The notes beneath the pieces are model-generated. The model did not search any database and was not told where the DNA came from. It was given only the letters and a program-made list of their open reading frames with translations. A stretch of DNA of 64,000 nt. Origin: Monarcha castaneiventris obscurior. Its lineage: Eukaryota > Chordata > Aves > Passeriformes > Monarchidae. Position 1 is the first letter of the stretch; the number at the start of each line of letters is the position of its first letter. Position numbers and translations under genes: made by a program. Of the stretch, positions 51,001 through 63,100 are shown one piece after another. The DNA is taken from the NCBI GenBank assembly GCA_026261815.1, contig JAMPIT010000059.1, forward strand, positions 19,702,001-19,766,000, given 5' to 3'.

Positions 51001-53374
51001 ATTCTTGCAAAGACAGTGAAACATCTATTATATTTCAACTCAATGCTTGTATGACAACATAAATTTTTAAAGCTAATTGAAACATTAATTAATAAACAAA
51101 ATAAATTTATTTTTAGTTCCTGTATTTCATGTTCTTATTAAACCTATGTAGAGGTTTCTATCCATACAAAAGCATGTTGGTTATTTTGAATTTGGTGAGC
51201 TGTTACGTATAATTTTTGGAGTGAAAAGGGGAAAGTGGAAACTCCTAAAAATGGATTCTAAGATGCTCTAGAAGTGTCCAGTTCCCAACAGGATTGTTCC
51301 AGTATGAAGAAGAGTCTTCTGGTAAGCAGTAATAGCCAGGAAAGCATTCTGCCCAAGGAAAGCACAATATAGCAAAGAGAGCACTTTCACATTGGTGCAG
51401 CACCAGAAGCTCTGAAGGGTCTGATAATGATCTGTCTGCAGCTGCATCACTGTTCTATTGTCAGCCTGCTTTCAGGGACAGTTACAGTTCATGCCACTTA
51501 TCACTCTCCCAGACTTCCCTAGGCACTCTTAAAAATTTGCTATTGTAGATAAATGCTGAGCTCCCTGAAGCAGCCTGCAGTGACAGACTAGTTTTATTGG
51601 TTTATGAAAGGTAAAGTCAGAAGTAATATTTATCCTGTATTTGCATACACGTTCACAATTTGGGTATGCATTCGCTGCATGAGAAAAGCAGAGCAGTGTT
51701 AGGATCAACTTCCAGACAGTGAGAACAATACAGGGTGGATGGACTGCATTTCTAAAAGCTGAATTTGTGGAATTCAGGCAGGGTACAAACCAAGGAGACT
51801 ACAACATGTCTGCTGAGGTCTCATCAGTTGGGCTCCCCATACATATTTTTTTCTGAGCTCTTATCATCTGTTTTTATTCCATCAGTGCTTTTCTGTTGCT
51901 ATAGGTGAGGCAAAGAGGGAACAAATATTCATTTGCTTGCTACACTAAGAGTGGCAGACATGACACAAATAACTAGAAACAGCTCATTTGTCTGCTTTAT
52001 CAGTGGATGCCACAGTCACTCTTCATGTCACGTTGTACCTACCAAAAACTCACGAGCTTCCACTGTTTGGAGTCCAAAGGTTCGTCTCACATTGAGGTAA
52101 ATCAGAAGAAATGAAATATTGGTGCTGTAATGTGTAGAAGGTGATGCTAAGCTGGTCTCTATATGCCCATGAATGCACTATCTGGGTCAGCATCCAAATA
52201 GCATTCAGCATTTTCAACTTGGTAAAACAAGAAAACAGACACCTGACAAACATGTTTTATTCAGTGTATGTGATACCATTTTGTGAAGTGCATCCTTCTC
52301 AAAAAAATTATTATTCTCCTGTCATATATGAGCACACCTTCCACAGACACAGTTTCTTGCTCTGCACAATTGGTCCCCCAGAGCAGATAGTTAATAGTGC
52401 AGGCTATATGGAAACTTATTCTGAGCTGACCTCTGTGTGTAGAAGCTGATACTTCCTCTGTTTTGCATGCTACAGCTGGATTTATATCTACTGGTATTGG
52501 TTTTCCAAGACCAGACTTCTTAATATTGCTACTTTAATTCTCTAGTAGGCATTGCAATATTTAAAGGAAGCTTTTATTGTACAGCAGAGGAAATGTTCAC
52601 ACTTGATTCCAGTTACTATTGCAACGGCACAAAATGCAAGCAAGATGATCTACTTAAGGACAGATAGGGTATTTATCTGATACTGGTCTTTATATTAGCC
52701 CAACAGAGGGCTAGCAAACTCATCTTAATCTATGTCATTCTGCCTAATATTTGCCATTTCATAAATTTGTGCAAAGAATTCATAATACAATTGAAATATT
52801 TCCTGGGCTCTGTGGCTTTATGAACAATTAATAGAAAGGCTATAGGAATCTCTATTAAAAGGCTGACAGTTATTTTTTGTAATAGCATTGATTTTAATCT
52901 AGGCATTAAAAAATCAGATAAAAAAGACCAGTTATATTTTGGAGAATTTGATCTCTGTGAAACTATAGTTTATACTGAAATCTTGAGTAAAACCTATCTG
53001 TAAATGCGATTCTTTCTACTACAGTCTTTTGTGCTATGGCCACAAAGGCAAATTAATTTAAGTATCAGTGAAACACTGTGTTTATAAAACACTGTTCTCT
53101 CAAAGGAGAAGATGTTACAGGGTAACAGAGAAGGTATCATGAACTTGTCTTGCAAACTGCTGGAAAGTGCAATGGTTGATCTACTATGAATATGTCCTAT
53201 GCTTTGAAAGGCTTAAACTGACCCCCAAAATAAGACAAGGTGAATACATAATAATCAGAATAATAAAGGCCACTGAAAGGATGTCTGACCAAAATATTTA
53301 AGAGCTAACATGTTGACTGCAATAGAGCTGCCACCAAAATGAACAGGAACATTTAAGCAATATGTTGTCTCCAG
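48021..53374. other. Non-coding DNA, no gene seen
   Basis: No exon, RNA gene or assignable transposon was recognised. Composition is moderately AT-rich with no long simple repeats beyond a short A tract at about 49552-49562. Confidence 0.55.
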
Positions 53375-53558
53375 TCATTTGTCAGCAGTTTCAGCTGTTT
53401 CACTGTTGCGTGAGCTAAGCATTAGCGCATTTGATTTTCCTGCCACAAGTAAGGGGCACAGTGGTGGGCCATGGCAACATCATAAAATCTAACACTGCAC
53501 AGCACCTCAGTAATATCTCTCTTGTGAGATGGGACCAGAGGTCCAGGTATCTTATGAC
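53375..53558 (+). repeat. 184-bp direct repeat, left copy
   Basis: This segment aligns without gaps to 54010-54193 at a constant offset of 635 bases, with about 14 differences (roughly 92% identity by eye). Both copies share the same short open-frame start (MIFLPQVRGTVVGHGNIIKSN). Neither matches a repeat family I recognise, and the ends do not show clear TG...CA. Confidence 0.93.
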
Positions 53559-54009
53559 CTGTAACTATGTACAGCTTTTTTTTTCTCCACAGAACTGGGG
53601 AGTGGGAGAAGATCAGATAACGTGAAAATTTTTGAGACAGTTTTGGGAACACTACTTTTTGGCAAAATATGCAAAAGAAACGGTCTACAGCAGTGATATG
53701 TAATGTTTTCAAAGATGACTGGATTCCCTTTTTCATTATGAACTATCCAGATACAGGTTTAGAGGTTTATATTTTCTCACAAGTTCTGGCCTGTGTAGCT
53801 TTGCTGATTTATAACATTGCCATTCTTGGTGTCTGCCCTTCCTCTCCACTGGAAATTTATCACAGCAGTGTTGGTGGACTCAAACTGTGTTGGCTTTTCA
53901 GCTGCTGCATCTCGCAGTAAATACATTCACCTGAGCCATGCTCTTTGTCAGTTTTAGCTAGTGCGGTGCACAGTGAACTATAACAGAAGTAAATGTGTTG
54001 CCTTAAAAC
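53559..54009 (+). other. 451-bp segment between the direct repeats
   Basis: This is single-copy within the window. It holds an 83-codon open frame (53669-53920) with a hydrophobic middle, but no recognised family. If the flanking repeats are terminal repeats of one element, this is its internal part. If the repeats arose by tandem duplication, it is the rest of the duplicated unit. Confidence 0.5.
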
Positions 54010-54193
54010 TCATTCCTCAGCAGTTTCTGCTGTTTCACTGTTACGTGAGCTGAGCATTAGCGCATTTGATTTTCCTGCCACAAGTAAGGGGCACAGTGGT
54101 GGGTCATGGCAACATCATAAAGTCTAACACCACACAACACCTCAGTAAAATCTCTCTTGTGAGATGGGGCCAGAGGTCCAGATATTTTATGAC
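54010..54193 (+). repeat. 184-bp direct repeat, right copy
   Basis: This is the partner of 53375-53558. The similarity stops abruptly after the shared TTATGAC at 54193. Most differences are transitions spread evenly along the copy, as expected of neutral drift after one duplication. Confidence 0.93.
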
Positions 54194-56263
54194 AAGCTGT
54201 GTGTGTTCACACCTGTATTTCAAGCTGTCCTTCACTTTTAAACCCTTTGTTTTCTTCCACCAGTTCCTGGCATTTCAAATCTAACCACAAGATACTGTTT
54301 GTATCTCAATTATTTCTGGCTAAAAGAAAGATACTTTATTACTTCTTCTTGTTACTCCTGTTGAAGTCTATTAGTTTGTCCATGTTTACTTCTGCTACAG
54401 CAGTTGATCACTAAAAAGATTTTAGAATCTGATCTTTAATTGATTGCTGATGATAAATAAGCTAAAACTGAATCCAGTATGATCTGCTGATATTTGTCTT
54501 CACTAAAAAATGTTTACAGCTTTAAAGCATTCTTATGTGAATTGAATCAATTAGTAAAAAATCATCATGTATAACCTCATATAAAGTGTCTTAAAAAGGA
54601 AAAATATTCCCTTTTCTAGCAACAATGCAGTTACATTTAACAGCCTAATCTGTGACTTTTCTAGCTGCATTTATTATAAACATCTATTTTCTCAGCTTTT
54701 CAATTTTCTTCTTTTTTAGTTCTACAACTCAAAGTTTTTAATTACACGTCCCTCATTATATTTAATCGATTATATTTTTCTGTGAATTATTTTCTTTTTT
54801 TTTACCTATATTAAAAAAAAGGTGTTAGCTGTTTCAATTCATTTTCTGAACTTAACTAATGAAACCCTCCTTAACCTGAAGTCTTCTTCCTTCTGTTTCC
54901 TTTTCTTTCCCTTTGTACATAGAAAATCTATTCCTGTTCCCCTCAATCCTTTCAGTTAGCATGTCATTGTAGTGGTGATATTATTCTCTTTCTATTCCTC
55001 TGAGTGTCAGGTTTTCTGTATTTTCTGGCTTGGCTGGTTTTGCCCTCTACAAAACTTGTGGCAAAATAATTGAAATGGCTCACACATTTCCCATTTTTTT
55101 CCTGTGTTAACATATAATCCAGGAATTACACACTTTCAAAACCTTCTCAAGATACAAATCTTGTCTTGTCACCTAAACACTGGCATATTTATTAATTAAA
55201 AAGATATGAAACCAATTTCTGTTGTATTAAAACATTGTAAATTACTTCATTGGAATCCTAGACAAATCCAAGGTAGCATTTTTCTGAACTCTACCAAGAT
55301 ATCCTTTAGAATATGGAAGGTGGAAGAGGTAAAGAGTAGGAATATATGGCATTCATAGTCAGAGACTGCTTTCCTAATTTACTGATATTTAAACTGCTTT
55401 TTGAAAGAAGAGGCAGATCTGCAATTAGATTACTCATTCTTGCTTTGATGAGCAAGGAATTCTGGCCTACTGTAACAATAAAATAACAAAGCACCCTGCT
55501 GGATGAAGAGTTGAACTATAACAGAAAACTGAAAATTAGAAGTGACAATAATACATTAAATAATGAAACTACAGGTGGCTGATCACATATAAAAGCCAAT
55601 TAATTAAAACCAAATTGCACACAGTACTTAAGTTTTATTATACATTTTCAATATGGTTTGATGGCTTTTTTAGATCAAGATTTAAGTGGTTTTTTATTGC
55701 CCTGAATTTCTCTTCCAGGGAAAGCAGGAAGACTGACAATATTTTAGCATGTGAGTAATTTATATAGGTAACTTATAAGAATGGTTTTATTTCACATTAT
55801 TTCCTTCAATAATCTAAATAACAACAGACCACAATTACTTGTTAGTGTAGCAGTATCTTACATTGCAAGGTAAGACAAAAGGCAAGATAAATTAAGTAGC
55901 TGAATCTCATAATGAAGAAAATCAATTTCTACTGCCTGATAAATCAAAGCAAATTCAAAGTCAATAGAATGATCCAAAATTTATGCCAGGATAAAGCAGA
56001 AGCTTGTTTTCTTCTTTTTCTCAAATACCATCTGAAGCATAGGACATTTCAAGGAGCTTAATAACTAACTGGATTTAATGGCACTTGACTGCAGTTCATA
56101 TCTTCAGCTTCTCTCACTGGTTATCAATCCCTAGGAAATTATCTGTGCTTCAGTCATGACTGTTTGTGTAATGAACTTCTTTGAACAGTTTGAGCAGATT
56201 TTAAACACAAGAGATGATTTCTTAATGTGAAGTATTTGAGTCTACAAAACATTTTTCTTCCCT
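54194..56263. other. AT-rich non-coding DNA, no gene seen
   Basis: No gene, RNA or assignable transposon was recognised. T-rich stretches dominate 54580-55140. Confidence 0.55.
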
Positions 56264-57250
56264 TGGTATATTAGATTTGCATGGCCAGGTTTTGGTAGCA
56301 GGGATTTACAGAGGTGGTTTCTGCGAGAGGGTCGTGGAAGCCAGTCCCAGGTGGCTCTAAGATGGATATGCCACTGCCCAAGGCTGGGCCAATCAGAAAT
56401 GATGAAAAGTCCTCTGTGATAACATATTTAAGAAGGAAAAAAAAGTTATTGCACAGATTTAGTTGTGGCCAGAGAAGAGCTGAATGAGAATATGTAAGAG
56501 GAATAACTCTGCAGACACCAAGGTCAGTGAAGAAGGAGGGGGAGGAGGTGCTCCAGGAGTCAGAGCTGAGATTCCTCTTCAGCCCATGGTGAAGCCCATG
56601 GTGAAGCCCACGGAGGACCACGGGGATGCAGAGACGCCCATGCCAGAGCAGGTGGATGCTTGAGAGGAGGCTCTAAATACATTTTGTGCTGGAGCACGTT
56701 TCCTGGTAGGAATTGTGACCCATGCCAGAACAGCCTGTCCTTGAAGGACTGCGCTCTGTGGAAGAGTGACTCAGGTTGGAGCATTTTGTGGAGTATTGTT
56801 GCTTGTGGGATGAACTGACGTTGGAGAGGTTCATGGAGAATTGTCTCCTGTAGGAGGGACCCCACCCTGGAACAGGGGAAGGACTCCTCTCCCTGAGCAG
56901 CCAGAGAAACAACCTACAATGAAGTGACCATAACCCCTATTCCCTGTCTCCCTGCACTGCTACGGGGAAAAGGTAGAGCTGGGAAGGAGGGAGGGATGAG
57001 GGGAAGGTGTTTCTAAGGTTTTACTTTGCTTCTGCTTATTTTGTTCTGATTTTATTAGCAATAAATTCAATGAATATCTCTAATTTTAGTCTGTTTTGCC
57101 CAAGACAGTATTTGATGACCAATCTCTTCTGGTTCTTACCTCAACTAATGAACCCTTTGTTAAATTTTCTCTCCCCTATACAGTGGTGCAGGGGAGCAAT
57201 AGAGTGGCTTTGGTGGGTGCCTGGCATCCAGACAGGGTCAACCCCCTACA
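56264..57250 (+). mobile_element. ERVL-like solo LTR, near full length
   Basis: About 990 bases match a common bird LTR from end to end. The start is tg...TTGCATGGCCAGGTTTTGG (56264-56305). A long G/A-rich U3 follows, with the phrase 'GAAGGAGGGGGAGGAGGTGCTCC' region at about 56530-56555. An AATAAATTCAATGAAT polyadenylation context lies at about 57060, then a 'TTTTCTCTCCCCTATACAG' block, and the end reads 'GGGTGCCTGGCATCC...CCCCTACA' at 57250. No internal retroviral genes adjoin it, so it is a solo LTR. No clean target duplication was found. Open frames on both strands (56271-56912, 57007-57255) are LTR sequence, not genes. It is homologous to the minus-strand element at 36052-36830. Confidence 0.85.
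56581..56611 (+). repeat. 12-bp tandem repeat inside the LTR
   Basis: The unit agcccatggtga occurs twice in full and once partially, head to tail, within U3. Related LTR copies carry similar degenerate reiterations here, so this is probably a lineage-specific expansion. Confidence 0.85.
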
Positions 57251-57512
57251 ACTGAGAAGGGCTTGAAGTTTCTGTTACCAAAGGTGGCACCAAAAATACT
57301 ACAGAAACACATCCACACTCCAGGACGGCTGATACTTGTCTTTACTGGCTGTATTTCCACTCTGCTCATAGTTCCTCATATTCTTATATCCCTCTGCTGC
57401 AATTAGAACTGTGGCAATAGTAGAGATCAATGCACAGAGGGATCTTATGGGGCCAACAATAGACACAAAACTGTTGTACTTGTAACAGGTATGCTGAAGA
57501 CCCTAAATTAAA

Positions 57513-57552
57513 CTAAAAAAAAAACCCAAAAAACCCCCAAAAAAACCCCAAA
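57513..57552 (+). repeat. A/C-only low-complexity stretch
   Basis: Runs of A alternate with short runs of C for about 40 bases. It is low-complexity DNA without other signals. Confidence 0.85.
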
Positions 57553-58566
57553 AGCATGTCTCTCAGTTTCCTTTGACAGGACATGTTTCCTCATTTGCAC
57601 ACCCCAAATATTAACTAACTGAAACCAAGAAGAGTCAGCTACAAGACATTTACTGATGTTTGCTTTTCCTCAGTTTTCCTATCACAGTTGTTAAACAGAA
57701 GAATAGTTTTGAGTGAGCCCTTCTCTCTTGTGCCCATACATTTTCCATACATTTCCATACATTTTCTGGTGCAGTCCAAAATGCAAAGAACTGTGTTGCT
57801 AGTCCTGTAGTGAGCTGCTAGTTATTGTGGGGCTTCCAGCATTTACATGTGACTACATGGTCATAAACTTGCAGCCATGTAACAGTGCCTGATATGAGTG
57901 TCTTTGTTTCACTACGTCACCGATCTCTGCAGATTCATAGCAAGATGACTCAGTCCTGCGTTAAATCTTCAGCTGTGTTTCCACTGAATGAACACCCTTC
58001 CCATTTTCCTTACCTTGGCTTTACTGTCAAGCCATGGTAGCTTGTCACTGTGGACAAGGTGACCTTTTATTGAGAGTACGCTTGGGAAAGTTTTGTCTCC
58101 TCATGGTTGCAATGTACTATCATCCTTAAAATCAAAACTTCAGAATTCCTTTCTCCTGTCCCTGGCAATGACATGAGGTGGTATCCTAGGTTCACCTAAA
58201 GCCATGCTGTCTCAGCTACTGCAAAAAATGTTAGCTCTCTCCCAGCTAAAACCAGAATAATTCTATACACAGTAAATAACATTTTTATATATAATACCCC
58301 CAGTAATTCCTGAATGACGAATAACTACGCAAAACTTCAGTTTGTTATTGAACATCACCCACATAACTTGACCTTATTTCCTGCAGTGGGATTTTTACCA
58401 TGCATTTCTTGATTCTCCTTTCTTCACCGTTCAGGAATAATAAAAAATGTTTTGTTGACCAGGTAAACTAAATAATTGGGAATAGGCTTTAAATGCCAAC
58501 TATGCTTATAAGTTAGCAGGAAAAGATATGATCAGCATTATTAAATTTGATGTATAAAAATAGTAG

Positions 58567-58571
58567 GATGG
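58567..58571. repeat. 5-bp target-site duplication (partner 59252-59256)
   Basis: Perfect gatgg copies sit directly against both LTR ends, fixing the insertion boundaries to the base. Confidence 0.85.
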
Positions 58572-59251
58572 TGTCCCAATTTGAGACAAATTTGGAGGAA
58601 ACATCTAAAATGAACGTGTCCTCTAACAGAAGGCAGATTTCAGCAGCCACTCCCCCATAAGGTTCAGAAAGAAATTCCTCGGAAGAAAGTGAAAAAAAAC
58701 TATTTATTTAACAAGCAGGGTGCATGCAGGCACCAAAAAAAGAATGAATAATGTTAAATAATAAAACCTTTTGCTGTGGAGAAAAACCTGGGTAGATTCA
58801 AAGTCCTTTCTGTGGATGTGGCTCTGCTGTCTCTGGATCTGGGGTGCTGTGTGAGCCCCTCCGGGCCGTGGTGTGAGGCCTCCCAGTGATGGTGTTCCGG
58901 TGTTGCTGAACAGTTCCAGAAGATGAGGAAAAAGCCACAGTCCCAGGGAAAAAATCTTTCTTGCCTCAGCTAGCAGGCTAGCTAAAAGCAAAGAAGTTTA
59001 ACTCTCTGTCTCTCTCCTGAGAAAAAGGAGACAAAAACTGAGGAGAAGCAGGAAAGTTCTTTCCTCAGCTCTGCCACAGCGAGGACGGAGGTGATTGTGT
59101 GTGTCCTTGAACACAAACTGCTCTGAAGAATTTGCCTGGCTTCTCTCCGCCCTCTCCTGGGCTCAGTTTAAAGGCACAAAAAGGTACAGGATTCATGTCC
59201 AACACAGAGCAGGTGATAGAGGATACAGCATCATAAAGTCACCCCAAGACA
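58572..59251 (-). mobile_element. Solo LTR with perfect 5-bp target duplication
   Basis: This 680-bp element has TG...CA ends: on the minus strand it starts TGTCTTGGGGTGAC at 59251 and ends with ...TTGGGACA at 58572. The pentamer gatgg flanks it exactly on both sides (58567-58571 and 59252-59256). A minus-strand polyadenylation signal within TTAAATAAATAG (about 58700-58710) lies near the 3' end, supporting minus orientation. The sequence matches a passerine endogenous retrovirus LTR I recognise, but the class (ERV1- or ERVL-like) is not certain. No internal genes remain. The frames at 58704-58991 (minus) and 59095-59391 (plus) are LTR-derived. Confidence 0.85.
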
Positions 59252-60127
59252 GATGGGATGCAAGAAACAAGGGAACATTTAGCTTTATATTTTTTTTCAT
59301 AAAAGAACAGCCTAGGGAGAGAAAAGGACATGAGCCATGTAGGAAAATCACCAGGGTTGTTGTTCTTTGGGTTTTTTTGCAAAAGAGATAGTCTTTTCTG
59401 GCAACATTGGTTTCATGAGCCAGTTATGTATGTCTTCAGGCAACATAGCAATGAAATTAATATTAGCAGGGTAGTGTAGGAGTTTACATTTATCAAGAAA
59501 GAACATTGATTGTTTTCACTCTGCATCTACCATATAAGTATCCCTTGAAGGAGCAGGAAAGAATAGGCAATGGAGAACATCAGTATTAAAACCCACTTTA
59601 AAATAATCTTATCTTAATTAAGAAAATAATAGAAACACCAGAAATAAATTTTATCTAGTCAGAGAGAAATATCAAACTGAAAAGAGGCCTAAGTTGATCA
59701 GAATTTGGAGGCTGATCCATGGGGTGCAGTCTGCACTATTGCATTGATTTATATTGTGTCAAGGGTAAAGCTTATTGGTCCTGATCTGAAAGAGCTGTCC
59801 TCATGCCCATGTTTCCATGAACTGGGATTTTTTAGCCCCTTACTTCTAATCTTAGATCTGACTGGAGTTCAATACTGTTCAAGAGACAAGGTTTTACTGC
59901 CTTTGAAAACACCACATGAACGAATATTTAGGCTACTGGACTAGAACTTTGGAAATGAGAAACCTTTGCTGTGCTGTGCAGACACAATTCAGAGGATCTA
60001 TTTTCCTGGCTGTTCTATTTGAACTGCAAACCTTTGGGGCAAGGAGTGTTTCACAACATTTATGTATTTACCCATTAGTTGTTCTAAGGGGCCTCTGAGT
60101 TTAACGTGGATCTCTTTGTAAGGAAAT

Positions 60128-60156
60128 TAATAAAAGTAATACCATTACTTTTATTA
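60128..60156. repeat. 13-bp perfect hairpin with 3-base loop
   Basis: Arms taataaaagtaat (60128-60140) and attacttttatta (60144-60156) pair perfectly around ACC. It is AT-rich, so it may be a replication-slippage product rather than a functional site. Confidence 0.85.
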
Positions 60157-60181
60157 TCCCAAACTTGCATTATCCCAAACT
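60153..60181 (+). repeat. 16-bp tandem duplication beside the hairpin
   Basis: The sequence attatcccaaact occurs at 60153 and again at 60169, so a 16-base unit was duplicated directly next to, and overlapping, the right arm of the hairpin. Confidence 0.85.
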
Positions 60182-63100
60182 ATAGTTGTGCTACTTAAAG
60201 CAGAGCTTTACAGACTGTACTTTGGTTTAAGTGTAAGAAGTTTGCATAAATTGACTAAAGGTAATGGAATTCATAAGCATTTACGTTTTTCTTCAGAATT
60301 GTCTCGTTTTGTCCCAAAATATACAAAAACCTGTGAAATTAATACTTATGTAGCAATGGATTGTATTTTTTTAACATATCTACTTTTTAAATAATTTGTG
60401 AGGGCCCTAGGGTTTTTATGAAATATATTCATGTATAACGCATGGAGAGTACATTCATTTACAAGATCAGTATCCTTTTGCTTTTCTTCTTTAAGGTTTT
60501 AGATGTATCAATTTTAAATCTTCTTTCTTAATTATTAATTTATGTATATTAGGGACTATTCTTAACCACTGTCTTTACAAATGGTTACTTTCTGTAAAAC
60601 ATGTTCATCTGAGAGGATTTCACACTGACAAAGTACATTACAAATAATGTTTGATTTATGATAGTGCCAGGACCCTGAGCTTGGACTATTACTTTGCTGC
60701 ACAGACAAAGATGAGTGAAACAGATTACCTGATTTCAGAAGTGCATGTACTTCTTGTTAGGCTATGGCTCTGTGGACAGCAAGGCTGCATTTGTTATCTC
60801 CAATCATCACTTACTGATTTTTAGCTGATCTTTCTGTAGAATATCTGAGAAACAGCATGTACAGGTCCCAGTCACCCTGTCCATTGCACTGTAGCTTGAC
60901 AAATCACAGCCCAGTTGCAGCAAGACAGCAACTTGGCATGCTTTATCACCCTGAGAGACGTGAGCCTCTCTGTAGGTCCTGATGTATGCCAACCACCAGA
61001 AATACTCTAGCCAACTGTTTGATATGGTATGAGCAAGAACACAATCAACAAAAAAACCTGACAATTTGCAGCCTTTTTTCAATGAATAAATGTAAAATTT
61101 TAAAGAAACCCGATCTGCCACTTCTCTACATCTAACTTTTGCTATTGAGAATGCCTTGCAGCTGAGGAAATAGCACATTCTGCAACAGAGCTAATATGCA
61201 AAAACTGAATGCAGAATTATGCTGGAGAACTAGAATAAGTGAGATATTTCAGAGCTGAAAGCATTAACTTCATTCATGTTTCAAGCCTGAACTAGATCTT
61301 CTCTTAGGCAATGTGAATATCTTGTGAATGTGTACTGTGAATAACCTGAGAAAATCTGTTACAGAAAGAGAAAAATTACACTATACAATTTATAATAAAA
61401 CTCCAATTAATCTGAGACTTGTTTTGTTTCCCTCCAACCTTCTTTGCAATATGTAAACACTTCTTTACATATTAACACTTTTCTTTCACGTCATTTTGTG
61501 TCTGACAGGCACTTCAATTTCCTTTTCCTAGCTTTAAACAACCCCTAAATTATCAAGAGAACTCATCATCATCAGTTTTTTGTTAACTGTTTTTGACCAA
61601 GGGCAAGCTATTTATATGGAACAGAGTTAAAATTATGAGGGGGGGTCTCTTTGCAGTCTGAAGGCAGTGGTTTATTCATTTTGTTCTGAATTTTCAAATG
61701 TAAATAAGTGAAAGTTCAATCTAATAGGCTAAAAGTTTAAAGATCTTTTTTCCTTCCAAGGAATGAAAATGGAGCTCATAGGATAGTTGCAATCTATTCA
61801 GGGTGGCCATGAATAATACAAAACTTTTTCTTTTATTTGAGTCTCTATGACCATTAAGATGTAAAAAATTTCATTTCATTGTTGGTTGAAAAAAATAGGT
61901 CAAACCTAGTTAAATATCCTGAAGCTAAAAATTTATTTTCACTTCTATGGGAGAAGGGCCTGAATAAAGGATCTGACGTTCTGCCTCATCCAAGTGTGTC
62001 TAGCCATACTTCGGCTCCATTGCAGATGCACTCACAATCACTGTTCTCTTCTGAGAACTGGAACGTGGGATTCCTCATGCCTGACACATACATTGCCTTT
62101 GATTCATGTTCCACTCGCTTTACCTAATGATACTTAGAGGGGATGGGAACTTACCAGCTGAATTGTAGAGAAATTAGCTGACAGGAAACTTGACCTACTG
62201 TCACTACAGGAAACTGCTGAGGGCAGAAAGAGCTTAACTAGAACAGAATGCATTATCTTTTGACAGCTCTTCACACTTCAGTCTGAAAAAAATTACTGTT
62301 ATTAAAGACAGAAAATTAAAGTAGTTTTTGGTTTTGATAATGAATTTTCAAAAAAAAAAAAAAGAAAAATGGGCTGGAATATCAAAGCAATGTTTACTGT
62401 GGGGCATCTACAGACACCTGCCATAATCCAGATATTTACCAGGTCTTCCTCTCTGATTTTCAGCTGGTAATGTCCTTCACCTCATTTTCTCTCAACAGTC
62501 TGCATGCTGGCAGTGTATTGTGAATTTTGGAACTGCAGGTGTCAGATGGTGGTGATGGAAGGTATTCCATTCAGAGGGACTCACCACCAAAAAAGGTGTG
62601 GCATTCAGAGGACTTCAACAGAGGTCTGTGGCTGGCTATGTAATAAGGGGCAGATACAGGTCATACTTTGTTGTTTGGAGCTGAAATGGGATGTGTGAGA
62701 ATGTGCGTAGAGTCTATGCTGTACCTATTTGAATAACAGCTATGAAGTGTGAAAAAAGAAATCAAGACAATGCATTTAACTGTGAGTTTCACTTGAATTT
62801 ACAAGAACTTAAGTTTCTGCCTGAAAGGTGTTTTGTAGTCACACCAAAGGCAAAAATCTATCCCTGAGGTGAATTGGGTCTTGAAACAGAATTAACATCT
62901 CAGACATAAATTTTAACAATGTATGTCATATCCACAGTAAGAATGCCCTGAAATTTGCCCAAACAAAGCAGAATTGAGTAAACAAAAAGGCAAAATTAAA
63001 TCCTTGTACCAGTGAACCACACGGCTTGATTGTATGCACCTTGTTGGGAAGGTAGGAATCCATTGTAACAACAGAGGAATTTTTAAATCTTTTGAGGCAA

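Larger units (their letters stand above)
57251..58571. other. Non-coding DNA between two LTRs
   Basis: No gene was seen. It contains an A/C-only simple stretch at about 57513-57552 and a short tandem of ccatacattt (about 57733-57763, three copies). The sequence between the two LTRs shows no retroviral gene remnants, so the LTRs are independent insertions. Confidence 0.6.

Noticed and set aside
53669..53920. 83-codon frame with a hydrophobic middle between the direct repeats
   Set aside because: One short hydrophobic stretch is not enough to call a membrane protein; it is kept only as part of the description of the intervening segment.
56271..56912. Overlapping minus-strand open frames of 79-116 codons
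   Set aside because: They are antisense readings of the G/A-rich U3 of a solo LTR; their repeated residues reflect its tandem units.
56264..59251. Two LTRs about 1.3 kb apart, possibly one provirus
   Set aside because: The LTRs belong to different families and opposite orientations, and no retroviral coding remnant lies between them.
60807..61178. 123-codon minus-strand open frame with several cysteines
   Set aside because: The cysteines do not follow a recognisable zinc-finger or secreted-peptide spacing, and nothing nearby supports transcription.
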